This document shows, one piece after another, positions 36,309-36,983 of a DNA stretch of 36,983 bases. The stretch is taken from positions 1 to 36,983 of the forward strand of contig JAISJK010000051.1 of assembly GCA_031261565.1 (NCBI GenBank), given 5' to 3'. Both the position numbers and the translations under genes were made by a program. This DNA is from Candidatus Adiutrix sp. (lineage in GTDB: Bacteria; Desulfobacterota; Desulfarculia; Adiutricales; Adiutricaceae). The notes under the pieces are model-generated. The model was not told the DNA's origin. It was given only the letters and a program-made list of their open reading frames with translations, and searched no databases. Within the stretch, counting starts at the first letter, position 1, and each line of letters opens with the position of its first letter.

Positions 36309-36410
36309 ATGACCTATACTGTCACAATATTATGGTATAATGGCGGAAAAGTCACTAGTGATGAAGAAGCCAATGGAACACGGCGCAGAACGGGGGTTTT
36401 ATGGATTTGA
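36309..36410 (+). pseudogene. Possible remnant of a RelE/ParE-type toxin gene
   Basis: The frame starts 2 nt after the antitoxin-like gene with MTYTVTIL, a typical first strand of RelE-family toxins. It then changes to unrelated sequence (WYNGGKVTSDEE) and stops after 33 codons at TGA 36408-36410. The rest of an 85-100 residue toxin is missing. It overlaps the next frame. The call rests on eight residues and on gene order. Confidence 0.3.
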
Positions 36411-36570
36411 TGGAGGGGCAGGGTATCTACAGACAGCTCAGTCTCCCAGGGAAATTTTGGCGGAAGATTTTAAGTCTTTAAACGGAGGTATTCCCATAAA
36501 CGGTGGTTGGGGCTATACCATGGATGAGGCCTGCATCATTGAAAAAGATGTAAGCGTTCACGGCAATTGA
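36340..36570 (+). pseudogene. Truncated conserved gene cut by a MITE end
   Basis: This 76-codon frame encodes LNGGIPINGGWGYTMDEACIIEKD near its end (quoted in segments: GGIPINGGWGYT and DEACIIEKD). I associate this with the start of a longer conserved hypothetical family of unknown function. Homologous sequence stops at codon 70; the last six codons (VSVHGN) come from the inverted repeat of the element beginning at 36550. No clear ribosome binding site is seen before ATG 36340. The remaining C-terminal part is absent from the window. Confidence 0.45.
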
Positions 36571-36761
36571 AAGCGCTTGTATGGCCGTAGCCGAAGAAGA
36601 AACCACCCCGGCCCTGCGGGCCACCCCTCCACGGGAGGGGAATACAGATGCAACGTCCGTTCTTAAAAGTCCCCTCCTCTGGAGGGGTGGCGGCTCCCCG
36701 CCGACGGGGTGGTTTCTTCCAATGGCGATGCTACCAACGGAATACTGCGGTGAACGCTTAC
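36550..36761. mobile_element. 212-bp MITE-like palindromic element with IS66-like ends
   Basis: Perfect 12-bp terminal inverted repeats (GTAAGCGTTCAC at 36550-36561 and its complement at 36750-36761) extend to 16 bp with one mismatch. Inside are further perfect arms: 36596-36610 with 36705-36719 (15 bp) and 36620-36631 with 36680-36691 (12 bp), so the whole element can fold into a long cruciform. It encodes no protein. GTAAGCG ends are those of IS66-family insertion sequences, which would supply transposase in trans. The 8-bp flanks do not match, so no target duplication is visible. Confidence 0.75.
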
Positions 36762-36860
36762 GCGTTTTTTGAGCCAATCGTCCAGGATGGGCACGCCGCA
36801 ACAAAAGGCGCTAAGGTCATGGTCAGAATTTATCGGCTCCGGGCCGATGAAGACCGACAT
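36663..36860 (-). pseudogene. GNAT-family toxin, truncated after 33 codons
   Basis: The first 33 codons (36860-36762) encode the N-terminus of a GNAT acetyltransferase toxin of the TacT/AtaT type: GPEPINSDHDLSAFCCGV and LDDWLKKR. These toxins acetylate aminoacyl-tRNA. From codon 34 the frame enters the inverted repeat and the MITE, and stops within it at 36663. The acetyl-CoA-binding and catalytic parts are lost, so the protein should be inactive. Its ATG overlaps the stop of the upstream antitoxin by 1 nt (TGATG), the normal arrangement of DUF1778-GNAT pairs. Confidence 0.85.
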
Positions 36861-36983
36861 CAGTCATCCCAGGGCGCTTTGCCGGCCAGAAGTTTGCGCA
36901 ATCCTGGGTTTTCCTGCGGCGGGGCATCCAATAAGCGATTGAACTCAGCCCATTGCTCGGCATTCAAGTGAAATTCTGTCCGA
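36860..36983 (-). CDS. DUF1778-type antitoxin, C-terminal part (cut by window edge)
   Basis: The last 40 codons are visible on the minus strand: a helix FHLNAEQWAEFNRLLDAPP followed by NPGLRKLLAGKAPWDD and TGA at 36860-36862. This matches the toxin-neutralising C-terminal region of DUF1778 (TacA-like) antitoxins, whose ribbon-helix-helix DNA-binding domain would lie outside the window. It is cotranscribed with the truncated GNAT toxin gene. Confidence 0.88.
   Translation of the reverse strand, partial: RTEFHLNAEQWAEFNRLLDAPPQENPGLRKLLAGKAPWDD

Overview
The window looks like a chromosomal segment of a GC-rich Gram-negative bacterium, most likely a deltaproteobacterium (Desulfobacterota). The basis is a canonical S10-spc-alpha ribosomal operon, envelope genes typical of diderm bacteria (MreBCD/PBP2, PilMNOPQ, MacAB with an outer-membrane factor, a heptose-7-phosphate kinase) and a CooC-type nickel-insertion ATPase, which points to a carbon monoxide dehydrogenase elsewhere in the genome. 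The taxonomic placement is inference; no rRNA gene is present.

Positions 1-14,372 hold the end of tuf, then rpsJ-rplCDWB-rpsS-rplV-rpsC-rplP-rpmC-rpsQ-rplNXE-rpsNH-rplFR-rpsE-rpmD-rplO-secY-adk-rpmJ-rpsM-rpsK-rpoA-rplQ, all on the + strand, closed by a rho-independent terminator. infA, map and rpsD, often found in this cluster, are missing. Internal promoter-like sequences precede rplR and adk. Positions 14,382-18,924 hold a rod-shape operon, mreB-mreC-mreD-mrdA, with its own promoter. It meets thiE-thiD on the - strand, which have a good promoter at 20,422-20,451.

Positions 20,578-25,984 hold a type IV pilus assembly operon (small HTH gene, pilM, pilN, pilO, pilP, pilQ) with a terminator. 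Its putative promoter lies about 280-300 nt upstream of the first start codon. The intervening leader contains at least seven hairpins and a candidate pseudoknot reaching the start of the HTH gene. I could not match it to a known riboswitch family, and it is the best candidate here for an undescribed regulatory element.

Positions 25,985-26,348 hold a decayed transposase-like fragment and a tRNA-Thr(UGU). A small lipoprotein gene follows, then a macA-macB-outer-membrane-factor efflux operon. That operon overlaps tail to tail with a - strand operon: asnS, a cooC-like ATPase, an unassigned UDP-sugar-pyrophosphorylase-like protein, and hldA.

The right end (36,053-36,983) is an accessory patch of toxin-antitoxin debris: an antitoxin-like gene with a broken toxin start, a truncated conserved gene, a 212-bp MITE-like element with IS66-like ends, and a truncated GNAT toxin next to its DUF1778 antitoxin. 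The two truncated genes run into opposite ends of the element, so it marks a rearrangement junction.
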